Origin: Simiduia aestuariiviva
GTDB lineage: Bacteria; Pseudomonadota; Gammaproteobacteria; Pseudomonadales; Cellvibrionaceae
Direction of reading: 5' to 3'
NCBI RefSeq assembly: GCF_014192475.1
Contig: NZ_JACHXZ010000003.1
Location: 672,882-736,881 of the forward strand
Length of the DNA stretch: 64,000 nt
Below the pieces are notes generated by a model. The model was not told where the DNA came from, made no database searches, and saw only the letters and a program-made list of their open reading frames with translations. Shown in pieces: positions 18,255 through 27,515 of this stretch. A program made the translations under genes and the position numbers. Position 1 is the first letter of the stretch. Each line of letters begins with the position of its first letter.

Positions 18255-19003
18255 GAGCGCCACAACAGGTTGCCCGCTATGGCCAACGTCACCAACACGA
18301 GTAACGGCCTCACTAATCGCGCCCCCTGACTTATCACTAAGTTTGACCCTAATCGCGCGCCGGCAAATTGGGCCACCGCCATCAGCACCGCCAAACCCCA
18401 CCACTGATACCCCGCCAGCACAAATACCACCATTGAAGTGCTATTAACCACCAGTACAAAGGGCTTGGTACTGGCAGTCGCCGCGCGCATTGGCATGCCC
18501 CGCCAGCGCGCAAAGGCGGCCGCGTAAAACGACCCCATACCGGGCCCGAAAAATCCGCCGTAAAGCCCAAGACCACCCCCAGCCAGCAGGTTAAATGGGC
18601 CCTGTGACAACCGCGCATGGCGCGAGTCATCGGAAATATCGGAGGAAAACGCAAAATACAGCGCCAAGACGAACAAGAGCAAGGGCAGCAGTCGCGTGAG
18701 CCATTCGGCAGGCAGTCGCTGGACTAACCAGGTGCCCACGATGGCGCCCACAAACGCGCAAACTAAACCAGGCCACAGGGGGCGCAGGTCGAGGTGGCCC
18801 TTGCGAAAAAAATTGAGGGTAGAACTAAGGGTACCAAACACACTTTGAAATTTATTGACCGCCAGAGCATTGAGCGGTGGCACGCCCACCCATAGCAACA
18901 CGGGCAATACGATCAGCCCGCCAGCGCCAGCAATGGCGGATACAAAACCCGCCGTAAAGGCCACACAAGTTAACGCTAGATACACCCACCAAGCCCACTC
19001 CAT
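18248..19003 (-). CDS. TSUP-family (TauE/SafE) anion permease
   Basis: A 251-residue inner-membrane protein with seven to eight segments and the duplicated TSUP core: GFVSAIAGAGGLIVLPVLLWVGVPP with ALAVNKFQSVFGTLSS in the first half, and GGGLGLYGGFFGPGMGSF with AASTKPFVLVVNSTSMVVF in the second. Members export sulfite, sulfonates or related small organic anions. No sulfur gene is near to suggest which. Confidence 0.9.
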   Translation of the reverse strand: MEWAWWVYLALTCVAFTAGFVSAIAGAGGLIVLPVLLWVGVPPLNALAVNKFQSVFGTLSSTLNFFRKGHLDLRPLWPGLVCAFVGAIVGTWLVQRLPAEWLTRLLPLLLFVLALYFAFSSDISDDSRHARLSQGPFNLLAGGGLGLYGGFFGPGMGSFYAAAFARWRGMPMRAATASTKPFVLVVNSTSMVVFVLAGYQWWGLAVLMAVAQFAGARLGSNLVISQGARLVRPLLVLVTLAIAGNLLWRSW

Positions 19004-19027
19004 CTAAGCCCTCCGGTGGGTAAGCAC

Positions 19028-19660
19028 TTACTGCATGGCCGGACGTTTACCGCGAAAACTCTGGATAAACCCCTTCACGCGCTCCAGATCAGCCATCATG
19101 TCTTCCCCCGGTGTGAATACATCCCCAAAGCGGATGGATTTAGTGGGGTAGTCCATACCCACCAATAAAATGGGCACGCCCGCGCCTTTTGCAATGCGCA
19201 AAAAGCCGGTTTTCCACTGATCCACTTTTGAGCGGGTGCCCTCGGGCATAAGCGCCACGATTTGATTGGCGTTGACGCGAAAACTCTCCACCGCTTGTTC
19301 CACCATTCCCGTGGCCGCCGAGCGATCCACGGGGATGCCGCCCAACTTGTACCACAGGCCGGTAAAGGGCCAACGGAAAATCGTGTGCTTACCCAACCAA
19401 GACACCTTCACGCCCAGTGCCAGAATGGCAAACATGGCCACCACAAAGTCCCAATTGGAGGTGTGCGGCCCTCCAGCGATCACGAGCTGGCGCGCATCGG
19501 GCAGCTCGCCAGTAATTTTCCAGCCCATGCTCCGCAGGCCAAGGCGGCCGAGCCAGCGGGTAAAGCCATTGCCCATGCGCGGCCAACCCGGCGGCAGCTC
19601 GGTAACCGGTTGATTTGAACTTGGCGGCAGCTTGTCCGACGATTGGGGGTTATGGGTCAT
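19028..19660 (-). CDS. 1-acyl-glycerol-3-phosphate acyltransferase-like protein (copy 1)
   Basis: A 210-residue PlsC-family acyltransferase. The catalytic HX4D motif is HTSNWD at about residue 62, and the substrate motif is ALMPEGTRSK near residue 138. The GGIPVDRS block lies between them. The protein lacks a clear membrane span, like the small PlsC relatives that work in lipid remodelling. A second copy lies immediately upstream on the same strand, separated by a tandem repeat. Confidence 0.88.
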   Translation of the reverse strand: MTHNPQSSDKLPPSSNQPVTELPPGWPRMGNGFTRWLGRLGLRSMGWKITGELPDARQLVIAGGPHTSNWDFVVAMFAILALGVKVSWLGKHTIFRWPFTGLWYKLGGIPVDRSAATGMVEQAVESFRVNANQIVALMPEGTRSKVDQWKTGFLRIAKGAGVPILLVGMDYPTKSIRFGDVFTPGEDMMADLERVKGFIQSFRGKRPAMQ

Positions 19661-19680
19661 GAGGCTCTCAACTGACTGAA

Positions 19681-19831
19681 CTATTGAAACTTTCTAAACG
19701 GTATTGAAACTTTCTCAACGGTATTGAAACTTTTTAAACGGTCTTGAAACTATCTAAATAGGTTTGAAGCTAACTTAAACGGTATTGAAGCCAACTAAGC
19801 AGTACTCAAACCTTCTAAGCTATTGAATCTG
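19681..19831. repeat. 20-21-bp tandem repeat, about 7 units
   Basis: The unit is GTATTGAAACTTTCTAAACG. The first three copies differ at only a few positions; later ones drift and change length to 21 bp before the array fades. It fills the whole gap between the two acyltransferase genes. No unit contains a long palindrome, so it is not a CRISPR array, and there are no unique spacers. Confidence 0.9.
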
Positions 19832-19837
19832 CGTAAC

Positions 19838-20428
19838 TTATTGGAACTGGGGCTGGGCGCCGCGATAGTGTCCATTGATGTGCGTGCGAATGCGTTCGGC
19901 GTCGGCCTCGTGATTACCCGTGGTGGTCCACAGTTGGTCCACCACCAGTGACTTCGAGGGAAAATCCCACGCGATGGTCAATACCGGCACATTGGCCGCA
20001 TGGGCAATGCGCACAAAGCCCGTCTTGTATTGACCGACCTTTTTGCGCGTGCCCTCAGGCGTGATTGCCACCCACACGGCATCGTGCTCGGCATACCAAC
20101 TGGCCACCTGCCCCACTACATCTCGCGAGGCGCTCCGGTCCACGGGAATACCGCCCCACCACTTAAACAATAGGCTAAAAGGCCAAATAAAGGCCTCTTT
20201 TTTCATCAGGTAAGACACCCGAATGCCCAGTGCCATGATCACCGGCATGGCGATAATAAAGTCCCAATTAGAGGTGTGAGGCGCCAGAGCCACCATCAAC
20301 TTTTTCTCGTTGGGCAGTTCGCCCTCCATCCGCCATCCCAGTAGGTGCAGCAGCCCTCTGCCGAAGGCGCGGGTAAGGCGACCGCCAAATTTAGGGGCGT
20401 TTTCAGGCAAAAGGGGGACGACAGACAT
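19838..20428 (-). CDS. 1-acyl-glycerol-3-phosphate acyltransferase-like protein (copy 2)
   Basis: A 196-residue paralogue of the neighbouring downstream gene. It carries HTSNWD (HX4D), GGIPVDRSASRD and AITPEGTRKKVGQYKTGFVRIA. The two products align along nearly their whole length, so a tandem duplication is likely, with later divergence. The active-site residues are intact in both. Confidence 0.88.
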   Translation of the reverse strand: MSVVPLLPENAPKFGGRLTRAFGRGLLHLLGWRMEGELPNEKKLMVALAPHTSNWDFIIAMPVIMALGIRVSYLMKKEAFIWPFSLLFKWWGGIPVDRSASRDVVGQVASWYAEHDAVWVAITPEGTRKKVGQYKTGFVRIAHAANVPVLTIAWDFPSKSLVVDQLWTTTGNHEADAERIRTHINGHYRGAQPQFQ

Positions 20429-20523
20429 GGCGATAATTTAGTCAGAATGGCTGAGAAGGGGCGATTTTAGTACTTTTGTAGTGTTTTGGCACCCTCTTGT
20501 TCTCGCTAAAGCACCAGCAGGGC

Positions 20524-21867
20524 TCAAGATTGATCGTCACCGGCCTGATACTTTTCTAACTTGTTGTACAGCGTTTTAACGCTAATGCCCAACTGCTTGG
20601 CGCTCGCCACCTTGTTGCCCTCATTCTCCGCCAGCGTGTTCTCAATCGCCATGCGCTCAATGTCCTCGAGCGGCACCCCGGCGGGAACATCGGAGGATGC
20701 GGGAACGCCCGCCCCCACGCTGTCATCGAGCACAACGTGTTCAACATTGATCTGCGTATCGGCCAATATAAATGCGCGCTCCAACGCGTGCTTTAATTCG
20801 CGCACATTGCCAGGCCACGTGTGGTCGGCGAGTTTCGCCAAGGCCGCCTCGCTTATGGTTTTATTGGCCGAGTCCTCCGCATTGCGATAGGCGAGAAAGT
20901 GTCGAGCCAAGCCCGCAATATCGGCACCCCGTGCCCGCAAGGGCGGCACATAAATGGGAAACTGCGCCAGGCGAAAATACACATCCTCACGCAAAAAGCC
21001 GCCGTCAATGGCTTGTTCTGGATCGCGGTTAGTCGCCGATATGACACGCACATTGGCCGTTGCTACGGTTTGACTGCCCAGCGGACGGTACTCACCGGTT
21101 TCAAGTACGCGCAACAATTTCGCCTGCTGATCCAGCGGCATCTCGGTAATTTCATCCAAAAATAATGTGCCGCCTTCAGCTTGTGCAAAAACACCCTGGT
21201 GCTCCCGCTGCGCGCCGGTAAACGCCCCCTTAACGTGACCAAACAATTCACTTTCCACCAACTCTGGACTCAGGGCACTGCAGTTAATCGCCACAAAGGG
21301 GTTTGCAGCGCGAGGGCTCGCTAAATGCAGGGTATTGGCCACCAATTCTTTTCCCACACCGCTTTCGCCAACGATCAACACATTGGCCTCGGCACTGGCC
21401 ACTTTGCGCACGGATCGATAGAGCTTGCGCATAACCCGCGAAGACCCCGCCAACAGTCCAAATTGATCCAAATCGCTGCTAACAACTTCAACCCCGCCGC
21501 CGCCATCCGTTTCAAGGTCCGCCAAAATATCTGCCACGGCCTCCACGACAGCCTCATGGGCCACGGGCGATCTAAAATGAAATCCACCACTTTTTAAGCA
21601 CACCGTATCCAGCGTTCGATTGGGCGTCCCATCACTGAAAAATATGACTTCGCAGGCATCTGACCAATCCATAGATTCCAGCGCGGCCTGCTCGCTCGCC
21701 GAGAGCCCCGTTACCTCAATCAACCCGAGTGCGACATTTGGCTCGCGCAACGCCGCCACCCAATCATCCGACGGGCTGAGCAGGTGAGCACCCGAGAGCA
21801 CCGGGTTTTCCGCTAATTGTTGGATATGTTGTGTTAACGCTCGAAATACAACCCGGTGAGCAGGCAT
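20524..21867 (-). CDS. Sigma-54-dependent transcriptional activator with degenerate receiver
   Basis: A 447-residue NtrC-type protein. The AAA+ domain runs from about residue 135 to 370 with Walker A GESGVGKE, the sigma-54 contact loop GAFTGA, and Walker B LFLDE. The C-terminus is a Fis-type HTH (NKVASAKQLGISVKTLYNKLEKY). The N-terminal 120 residues look like a receiver fold without the phospho-accepting aspartate pattern, so control is probably not by a classical kinase. No sigma-54 target is obvious nearby. Confidence 0.9.
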   Translation of the reverse strand: MPAHRVVFRALTQHIQQLAENPVLSGAHLLSPSDDWVAALREPNVALGLIEVTGLSASEQAALESMDWSDACEVIFFSDGTPNRTLDTVCLKSGGFHFRSPVAHEAVVEAVADILADLETDGGGGVEVVSSDLDQFGLLAGSSRVMRKLYRSVRKVASAEANVLIVGESGVGKELVANTLHLASPRAANPFVAINCSALSPELVESELFGHVKGAFTGAQREHQGVFAQAEGGTLFLDEITEMPLDQQAKLLRVLETGEYRPLGSQTVATANVRVISATNRDPEQAIDGGFLREDVYFRLAQFPIYVPPLRARGADIAGLARHFLAYRNAEDSANKTISEAALAKLADHTWPGNVRELKHALERAFILADTQINVEHVVLDDSVGAGVPASSDVPAGVPLEDIERMAIENTLAENEGNKVASAKQLGISVKTLYNKLEKYQAGDDQS

Positions 21868-22092
21868 CCCTAAATCCTTCTGTAACTATCGCGTCTAAAA
21901 TCACCGCGTAAAAATATCGCGCCCCCCACACCGTGAACAACGCATGTCACGCTTAATGTGAGGCCCTGATGTGAGGCCCTGATGTGAGCCCCTTTGTCTA
22001 ACTGGCACAAAACTTGATTGTACAATAAAAGAGCAGCCAAAAAGCGACAAGACAGTAACTAAACCATGGGAAACATTGCTCGGGAGTATTTT

Positions 22093-22530
22093 ATGCAACA
22101 CGCACACCCTCAAACCATCGCCGACGACAGCGCGCTATTTATTCCCCTATACACAGCAAGCAAAGCCGGCAAGAACTTCTACCACCTTGCCAAACAAACC
22201 GTAGCTAAAACGCGCTTAAAACAACTGCTACAAGAATTAGAATCTCTGCACAGCCACTTATTACAGCTGACAAACATCGGCGTAAACAATACCCACGACT
22301 GCCAATGGGCGCGAATCGGCTACCTGCACGCGGAAAGTCTATTACAAGCGCCCACTGAAGAACTGCTCAGCACCCTCATTGCCCTAGAAACTCGGCAAAA
22401 GAAAGATCAGCTTTTAGCGTTATCGAAAATCCAAAACCAACGCACGCGTTACGACCTATCCGCACAAACTGCATGGCTGCAGATGTTAATCGATCGGCTC
22501 AAGCAATATCGAGCAGTACACGAAATGTGA
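22093..22530 (+). CDS. Small helical stress-type protein
   Basis: I chose ATG 22093, which has a GGGAG ribosome site; an ATG at 22066 in the same frame lacks one. The 145 residues are all-helical in character, with long amphipathic stretches rich in Leu, Gln and Lys (LKQLLQELESLHSHLLQL). It resembles the four-helix PA2169/DUF2383 type in size and layout, though I cannot confirm the family. Its place before BON and Dps genes fits a stationary-phase or stress role. Confidence 0.6.
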   Translation: MQHAHPQTIADDSALFIPLYTASKAGKNFYHLAKQTVAKTRLKQLLQELESLHSHLLQLTNIGVNNTHDCQWARIGYLHAESLLQAPTEELLSTLIALETRQKKDQLLALSKIQNQRTRYDLSAQTAWLQMLIDRLKQYRAVHEM

Positions 22531-22763
22531 CCACGCCTACCGCTAAATAATGGGTAGGTAAAAATTACAGCACCCATTGCATAATTTTCAGACCTGCCGG
22601 CACCACAAGTACATATATTCCTCTAAACGCTATAAAACCCTACAAAAACGCACCATTTTCTTCTGGCACAGCACTTGCAACCCTACAGATGAACAGCAAC
22701 GGCACGCAGGTGTCGAGTGCAAGAATGTTCATTTGAAGATTAACTGTCATAAGGGAGCATGCT

Positions 22764-23318
22764 ATGAAATTTACCAAACGCATACTTTGCGCGTCACTAC
22801 TCTCCACCACCCTTTCAGTGGGTGCATATGCAGGAGAACACATGTCCGACGAGCAGCGCGCATTAAAAGATGCATGGCTCGATGGAAAATCTGAGGCAAC
22901 CCTGTTGATGAGCAGGCATCTCAACAATTTCACCATAGATACGCAAGTTGAGCGCGGTGTGGTTACCCTAAGTGGCGTTGTCGACAGCGAAATTGACAAA
23001 CACCTTGCCGAAGAGTTGGTACTTAATGTCGATGGCGTAAAAAGCGTAGACAACCAATTGAAAATATCGTCTCGCTCAAGCCTAACAGACTCCATGCTCG
23101 CGGATATGAAAGACGCAAAAACCGAATCCTTGGTAAAAGCGCGTCTATTAATGGACACCGAAGTGTCCGGCTCAAGCATTGAAGTCGAAGTTGAACAAGG
23201 CAAAGTAATTCTTTCTGGCGAAGTTAGCTCAGGCGCTGAAAAAGAATTGGCCGAAGCCATCGCCGAAAACACATCCAATGTCGATGCCGTGGTTAATCGC
23301 TTACACGTTAACAGCTAA
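22764..23318 (+). CDS. Periplasmic BON-domain protein (OsmY-like)
   Basis: A 184-residue exported protein with a cleavable signal peptide (RILCASLLSTTLSVGAYA). Two BON domains follow: residues 35-95 (IDTQVERGVVTLSGVVDSEIDKHLAEELV) and 115-180 (IEVEVEQGKVILSGEVSSGAEKELAEAIA). BON proteins bind membranes or envelope parts and are commonly osmotically or stress-induced. A GGGAG ribosome site lies before the start. It is followed by dps. Confidence 0.9.
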   Translation: MKFTKRILCASLLSTTLSVGAYAGEHMSDEQRALKDAWLDGKSEATLLMSRHLNNFTIDTQVERGVVTLSGVVDSEIDKHLAEELVLNVDGVKSVDNQLKISSRSSLTDSMLADMKDAKTESLVKARLLMDTEVSGSSIEVEVEQGKVILSGEVSSGAEKELAEAIAENTSNVDAVVNRLHVNS

Positions 23319-23325
23319 GCAAACG

Positions 23326-23344
23326 GGGTGCGCGTTGCGCACCC
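23326..23344 (+). terminator. GC-rich hairpin between the BON gene and dps
   Basis: An 8-bp perfect stem (GGGTGCGC and GCGCACCC) with a 3-nt loop, 8 bp after the BON stop. It lacks a T-run, so it may be an mRNA-stabilising structure rather than a full terminator. Confidence 0.4.
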
Positions 23345-23401
23345 GCGCTACATCACGGATGTCGAACAACATTCACCAACATCACATATTCAGGAGCATT
23401 T

Positions 23402-23911
23402 ATGTCAACCGCAACGCTATTAAGCACTAAACCGAAAGAGCAAAACACAGAGAATGGCATCGAGCGGGCCGACCGCAGTGAGCTGGCGAAATTTTTATCC
23501 AAAGCGCTGGCCGATACCTTCTTGCTAAATTTAAAAACCCTGAACTTCCATTGGAATGTGGTTGGCCCACTGTTTTACAGCCTGCACAAATTAACGGAAG
23601 AGCAATACCAAGACTTAACGGGCGCCATCGACGTCATTGCAGAGCGTATTCGCGCACTCGGCTTTGTCGCGCCCGGCAGCCTGACCGCGTTTGCCAAGCT
23701 GACCGACATTATTGAAGAAAACGGCAAACCCAGCGCCGAACAAATGATTCAACAGCTGGCCGACGACAATGAACGCTGCGCCCGTAGCCTACGCATTGCC
23801 GTGAGCGCGGCAGAAGAATTAGAAGATGTGAAGACCGCCGATCTATTGACCGAGCGCATTGGCCAGCACGAAGAAAACGCCTGGATGTTGCGCGCTATTT
23901 TGGCGGCCTAA
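23402..23911 (+). CDS. dps: Dps-family ferritin-like DNA-protection protein
   Basis: A 169-residue miniferritin that binds DNA and oxidises and stores iron with peroxide. The ferroxidase site motif is LNFHWNVVGPLFYSLHKLTEEQYQDL, followed by DVIAERIRALG, both in the expected order. The N-terminal 30 residues are polar with a few basic residues and may contact DNA. An AGGAG ribosome site lies 5 bp upstream. It shares the cluster with the BON protein. Confidence 0.92.
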   Translation: MSTATLLSTKPKEQNTENGIERADRSELAKFLSKALADTFLLNLKTLNFHWNVVGPLFYSLHKLTEEQYQDLTGAIDVIAERIRALGFVAPGSLTAFAKLTDIIEENGKPSAEQMIQQLADDNERCARSLRIAVSAAEELEDVKTADLLTERIGQHEENAWMLRAILAA

Positions 23912-23951
23912 CGCAGCGCTTACACACACTATGATCAACGCCGGAAACACC

Positions 23952-24941
23952 ATGACACGCTTACATAACACCTGCAAATTGCCACCCGAGCGCCTTAACC
24001 ACGAAGGCAAGGTGCGCAAGGTCGGTATCGAAATTGAAATGGCAGGCCTCACACCGCTGCACATAGTGGCAGCGGTCAAGCGCCATTTTGGCGGCGACGA
24101 ATCCCTGCAAGGTTCGCTCGAATACGGCGTACTAGACACCCGCCTAGGCGACTTCACCATTGAGCTGGATTCATCGCCGGTGAAGAAAGCCTACCAACAA
24201 GCCTGCGAGATGCGCCTGCCTTCACCACTGGATGACGCGGGCGGCATCATCAAAGATTTGGCAGAAAATTGGGTGCCCTGGGAGCTGGTGACACCGCCGG
24301 TGCCCGTCACCCAACTCGACGCCATCAACGAACTGGTAGCCGATCTGCGCGACCAGGGCGCGCTGGGTACCCACAAGGCTCCGCAGTACGCCTTTGGCAT
24401 GCATTTAAATCCCGACCTGCCCGATCTGGAAACCAGCACAATTTTGCGCCACTTGCAGGCCTACCTGTGTTTATACGACGGCATCGTCGCGCGCGAGCGC
24501 CCAAACTTTGCCCGCAAACTGACGCCCCACATTCGCCACTTTGATGAAAACTATATTCGAAAAGTCATCGCAGACGATTATGCGCCAGATCTAGACACAC
24601 TCATTGGCGATTATGTGGAGCACAACCCCACGCGCAACCGAAGTCTGGATTTGTTGCCGCTATTTAAACACCTGCGCGAAAAAACCATTGTGCGAGAAAT
24701 GAATGATCCGCGTATCAAAGCGCGCCCCACATTCCATTTTCGCCTGCCCAATTCCGATATCGATAATCCCAACTGGGGTATTCATATCGCATGGCACGAG
24801 TGGCTCGCCGTAGAGTGGTTGGCCGCTGACGAAGAGCGACTAGCGCAAATGTGCAGCGCCTACAGCGAAGAACTAGATCGCTTCGGCCATCATCTGGACA
24901 GCCAATGGGAAGCGCGCGCCGAGGAGGCCCTATCTCAATGA
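23952..24941 (+). CDS. Amidoligase-family enzyme
   Basis: A 329-residue COOH-NH2 ligase of the Amidoligase_2 type, which joins carboxyl and amino groups using ATP. The N-terminal motif VRKVGIEIEMAGL (glutamine-synthetase-like strand) and the FTIELDSSPVKK segment carry the Glu residues expected to bind metal; YAFGMHLNPDLPDLE and FHFRLPNSDIDNPNWGIHIAWHEW follow. I chose ATG 23952 for its GGAA ribosome site; 23931 is also in frame. It overlaps the glutamine amidotransferase start by 4 bp, a known pairing in which the amidotransferase may remove or transfer the product. Confidence 0.85.
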   Translation: MTRLHNTCKLPPERLNHEGKVRKVGIEIEMAGLTPLHIVAAVKRHFGGDESLQGSLEYGVLDTRLGDFTIELDSSPVKKAYQQACEMRLPSPLDDAGGIIKDLAENWVPWELVTPPVPVTQLDAINELVADLRDQGALGTHKAPQYAFGMHLNPDLPDLETSTILRHLQAYLCLYDGIVARERPNFARKLTPHIRHFDENYIRKVIADDYAPDLDTLIGDYVEHNPTRNRSLDLLPLFKHLREKTIVREMNDPRIKARPTFHFRLPNSDIDNPNWGIHIAWHEWLAVEWLAADEERLAQMCSAYSEELDRFGHHLDSQWEARAEEALSQ

Positions 24942-25747
24942 AAGCCGCAATCTCAATGAAAGCCGCAATGAACGCCTCAATGAACACCGCAATGCCAAAC
25001 ACTATGAAAGCCGCTGAAATAAATCCACGCCCACACATTGCGGTTACAGGGCCCGATCGCGGCTTTAAAGCGGGCTGGTGGGCCAGCCAATGCCTGTTGC
25101 GCTGGCTCGGTGCCAAGCCCCACTACATCAGCCCCGCCAAGCCCAAGTTAGATCGGCCAGTGGACGCTGTCATCATCGGCGGTGGCAGCGACATTCAACC
25201 CGAGCACTACAAGGGTGACAACATCTTGGGGCACCCCTACGACCCCGCGCGCGACGCCTTTGAAATTGCGGTAGTGGAACAAGCACTGGCAAAAAACCTG
25301 CCCTTGCTCGGCATTTGCCGGGGCGCGCAGTTATTAAACGTGGTGAAAGGCGGCAATCTGTTGGGTGACGTGCGGCCACTGCGCAAACACACCAGCAACC
25401 GCAATTTTATTACGCCCTCAAAATCGGTGCGCGTATCGCTCGGATCGCAACTCGCATCACTGACGCAGCGCAAACACTTGAAGGTCAACAGCTTGCACAA
25501 ACAGGCCATCGCCACACCCGGTGAAGGCTTGAACATTGTGGCGCGCGATAAAGACGATTTAGTGCAAGCGGTGGAAGCCAACGATGGCTTCACCATTGGT
25601 GTGCAATGGCACCCCGAATATTTGCCCTACAAAAAAGCCCAGCGCGATTTATTTCGGGGGCTGTGTAAAGCGGCGGCCGCGCGACCGCAACAAGCCTTGC
25701 TTGCCGTGGATAAGCGCCGCGCCATTTTCCCTAGCACTAAGAATTAG
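24938..25747 (+). CDS. Class I glutamine amidotransferase / gamma-glutamyl hydrolase (peptidase C26)
   Basis: A 269-residue enzyme of the gamma-Glu-GABA hydrolase type. The triad is visible: Cys in [12 protein letters not shown], and His and Glu in GVQWHPEY. The start overlaps the amidoligase stop (ATGA). The N-terminal 28 residues are a low-complexity run of MKAA/MNAS units produced by short direct repeats in the DNA, with several ATG codons, so the true start could be as late as the Met before [13 protein letters not shown]. With the amidoligase it probably makes and trims a gamma-glutamyl or peptide-type product. Confidence 0.88.
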   Translation: MKAAISMKAAMNASMNTAMPNTMKAAEINPRPHIAVTGPDRGFKAGWWASQCLLRWLGAKPHYISPAKPKLDRPVDAVIIGGGSDIQPEHYKGDNILGHPYDPARDAFEIAVVEQALAKNLPLLGICRGAQLLNVVKGGNLLGDVRPLRKHTSNRNFITPSKSVRVSLGSQLASLTQRKHLKVNSLHKQAIATPGEGLNIVARDKDDLVQAVEANDGFTIGVQWHPEYLPYKKAQRDLFRGLCKAAAARPQQALLAVDKRRAIFPSTKN

Positions 25748-27321
25748 TGCTCGCGGGTCGCACGGAAACGCACGTCAGGATAGCGCTCCTCAGCCAGCGA
25801 CAGGTTTACCCGCGTCGGCGCCAAGTAGCTCAGATGCCCACTGCCATCTATTGCCAAATTGTCATTGCACTTGCGCTTAAACTCTTCGAATTTTTTAGCG
25901 TCTTTACTGTCAACCCAGCGCGCGCTGCTTAAACTAATGGGCTCATAAATCGCATCAACTTTGTATTCGTCCTTCAAGCGATACGCCACCACTTCAAACT
26001 GCAACACACCCACGGCGCCCACAATAATGTCGTTGTTGGCGAGTGGGAAGAATACCTGCGTGGAGCCCTCTTCAGACAACTGCTGCAAGCCTTTTTGTAA
26101 CTGCTTGGTTTTGAGCGGGTCTTTTAAGCGAATACGACGAAATAATTCCGGCGCGAAATTGGGGATGCCGGTGAATTTTAAATCTTCACCCTCGGTAAAG
26201 GTATCGCCAATTTGAATGGTGCCATGATTGTGCAGGCCGATAATATCACCGGCGATAGCTTCAATGACCTGTTCGCGATCTCCCGCTAAAAACGTAACCG
26301 CATCGGCAATTTTCACGTCTTTATTCAGGCGCACGTGGCGCATCTTCATACCCTTGGCGTAGGCGCCAGAACACACGCGCATAAAGGCAATGCGGTCGCG
26401 GTGCTTTGGATCCATGTTCGCTTGAATCTTAAACACGAAGCCGGAAAAGCTGTCTTCTTTGGCGTCCACCACGCGGGTTTCAGTATCGCGCGCACGCGGC
26501 GACGGCGCCCACTCCACAAAGCCATCGAGCATTTCCTTGACGCCAAAGTTTGACAGGGCGGTACCGAAAAACACCGGCGTCAACTTGCCGGCTAAATACG
26601 CCTCGCGATCAAATTTATGGGTTGCGCCGCGCACCAACTCAATTTCATCGCGAATATCGTCGGCGTCATCACCCAACAGGGCCGTGGCCTCGTCACTGTC
26701 TAAGCCCTTGATCTCACGGAAATCATGCAAGGTGTGGCCATGGCCCGATTCGTACACGGTGATGGTATCGGTATAGAGGTTGTACACGCCCTTAAACAGC
26801 GAGCCCGAGGCCAGCGGCCAATTGATGGGGGCAGCGGCGATATTCAAGACCTCTTCAATCTCATCCATCACCTCGATGGGGTCGCGAATATCGCGGTCCA
26901 ACTTGTTGATAAACGACAGAATGGGCGTATCGCGCAGGCGACACACGTTCATCAATTTCACCGTGCGGTCTTCCACGCCCTTAGCGCCGTCGATCACCAT
27001 CAAGGCCGAGTCCACCGCCGTCAATACGCGGTAGGTATCTTCAGAAAAGTCTTCGTGACCCGGGGTGTCCAGCAGATTCACGATGCGATCGTGGTAGGGG
27101 AACTGCATCACCGAGGAGGTCACGGAAATCCCGCGCTCCTGCTCCATGCTCATCCAATCAGAGCGGGCATGGGGCCCGCGCTTGCCCTTCACAGAACCCG
27201 CTAATTGGATCAGCTGGCCCAACAGCAGCAGCTTCTCTGTCACTGTGGTTTTACCGGCATCTGGGTGCGAAATAATGGCGAAGGTGCGGCGCTTATCGAC
27301 GGCCGCATGGAACTGACTCAT
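25744..27321 (-). CDS. prfC: Peptide chain release factor 3 (RF3)
   Basis: A GTPase that recycles RF1/RF2 from the ribosome after termination. The 525 residues match the family. Motifs in order: G1 SHPDAGKTT, the [14 protein letters not shown] switch I region, G3 [14 protein letters not shown], and G4 NKLDRD. The C-terminal third carries the RF3 domains ([25 protein letters not shown]). It is convergent with the amidotransferase gene and overlaps it by 4 bp. Confidence 0.97.
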   Translation of the reverse strand: MSQFHAAVDKRRTFAIISHPDAGKTTVTEKLLLLGQLIQLAGSVKGKRGPHARSDWMSMEQERGISVTSSVMQFPYHDRIVNLLDTPGHEDFSEDTYRVLTAVDSALMVIDGAKGVEDRTVKLMNVCRLRDTPILSFINKLDRDIRDPIEVMDEIEEVLNIAAAPINWPLASGSLFKGVYNLYTDTITVYESGHGHTLHDFREIKGLDSDEATALLGDDADDIRDEIELVRGATHKFDREAYLAGKLTPVFFGTALSNFGVKEMLDGFVEWAPSPRARDTETRVVDAKEDSFSGFVFKIQANMDPKHRDRIAFMRVCSGAYAKGMKMRHVRLNKDVKIADAVTFLAGDREQVIEAIAGDIIGLHNHGTIQIGDTFTEGEDLKFTGIPNFAPELFRRIRLKDPLKTKQLQKGLQQLSEEGSTQVFFPLANNDIIVGAVGVLQFEVVAYRLKDEYKVDAIYEPISLSSARWVDSKDAKKFEEFKRKCNDNLAIDGSGHLSYLAPTRVNLSLAEERYPDVRFRATREH

Positions 27322-27515
27322 GGCACAAACTCAAATAGGGGGCAGAAAGCCCGCCATTATAGGCCCGAGGCGGCCAAAGGTCACTCACAGTCTCACCCCG
27401 TAAACCGCCGCAGCCCGCGCCCGCCCTTGCATCCACCCGCGCCAGCCCTTGCATCCAATAGGCAGCTCACCTAGGCTCAGGCCTACATTCGAATAACAGA
27501 TAAAAGGATGCCGCT

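Noticed and set aside
19681..19831. Possible CRISPR array
   Set aside because: The repeat units abut each other without unique spacers and there are no cas genes in the window.
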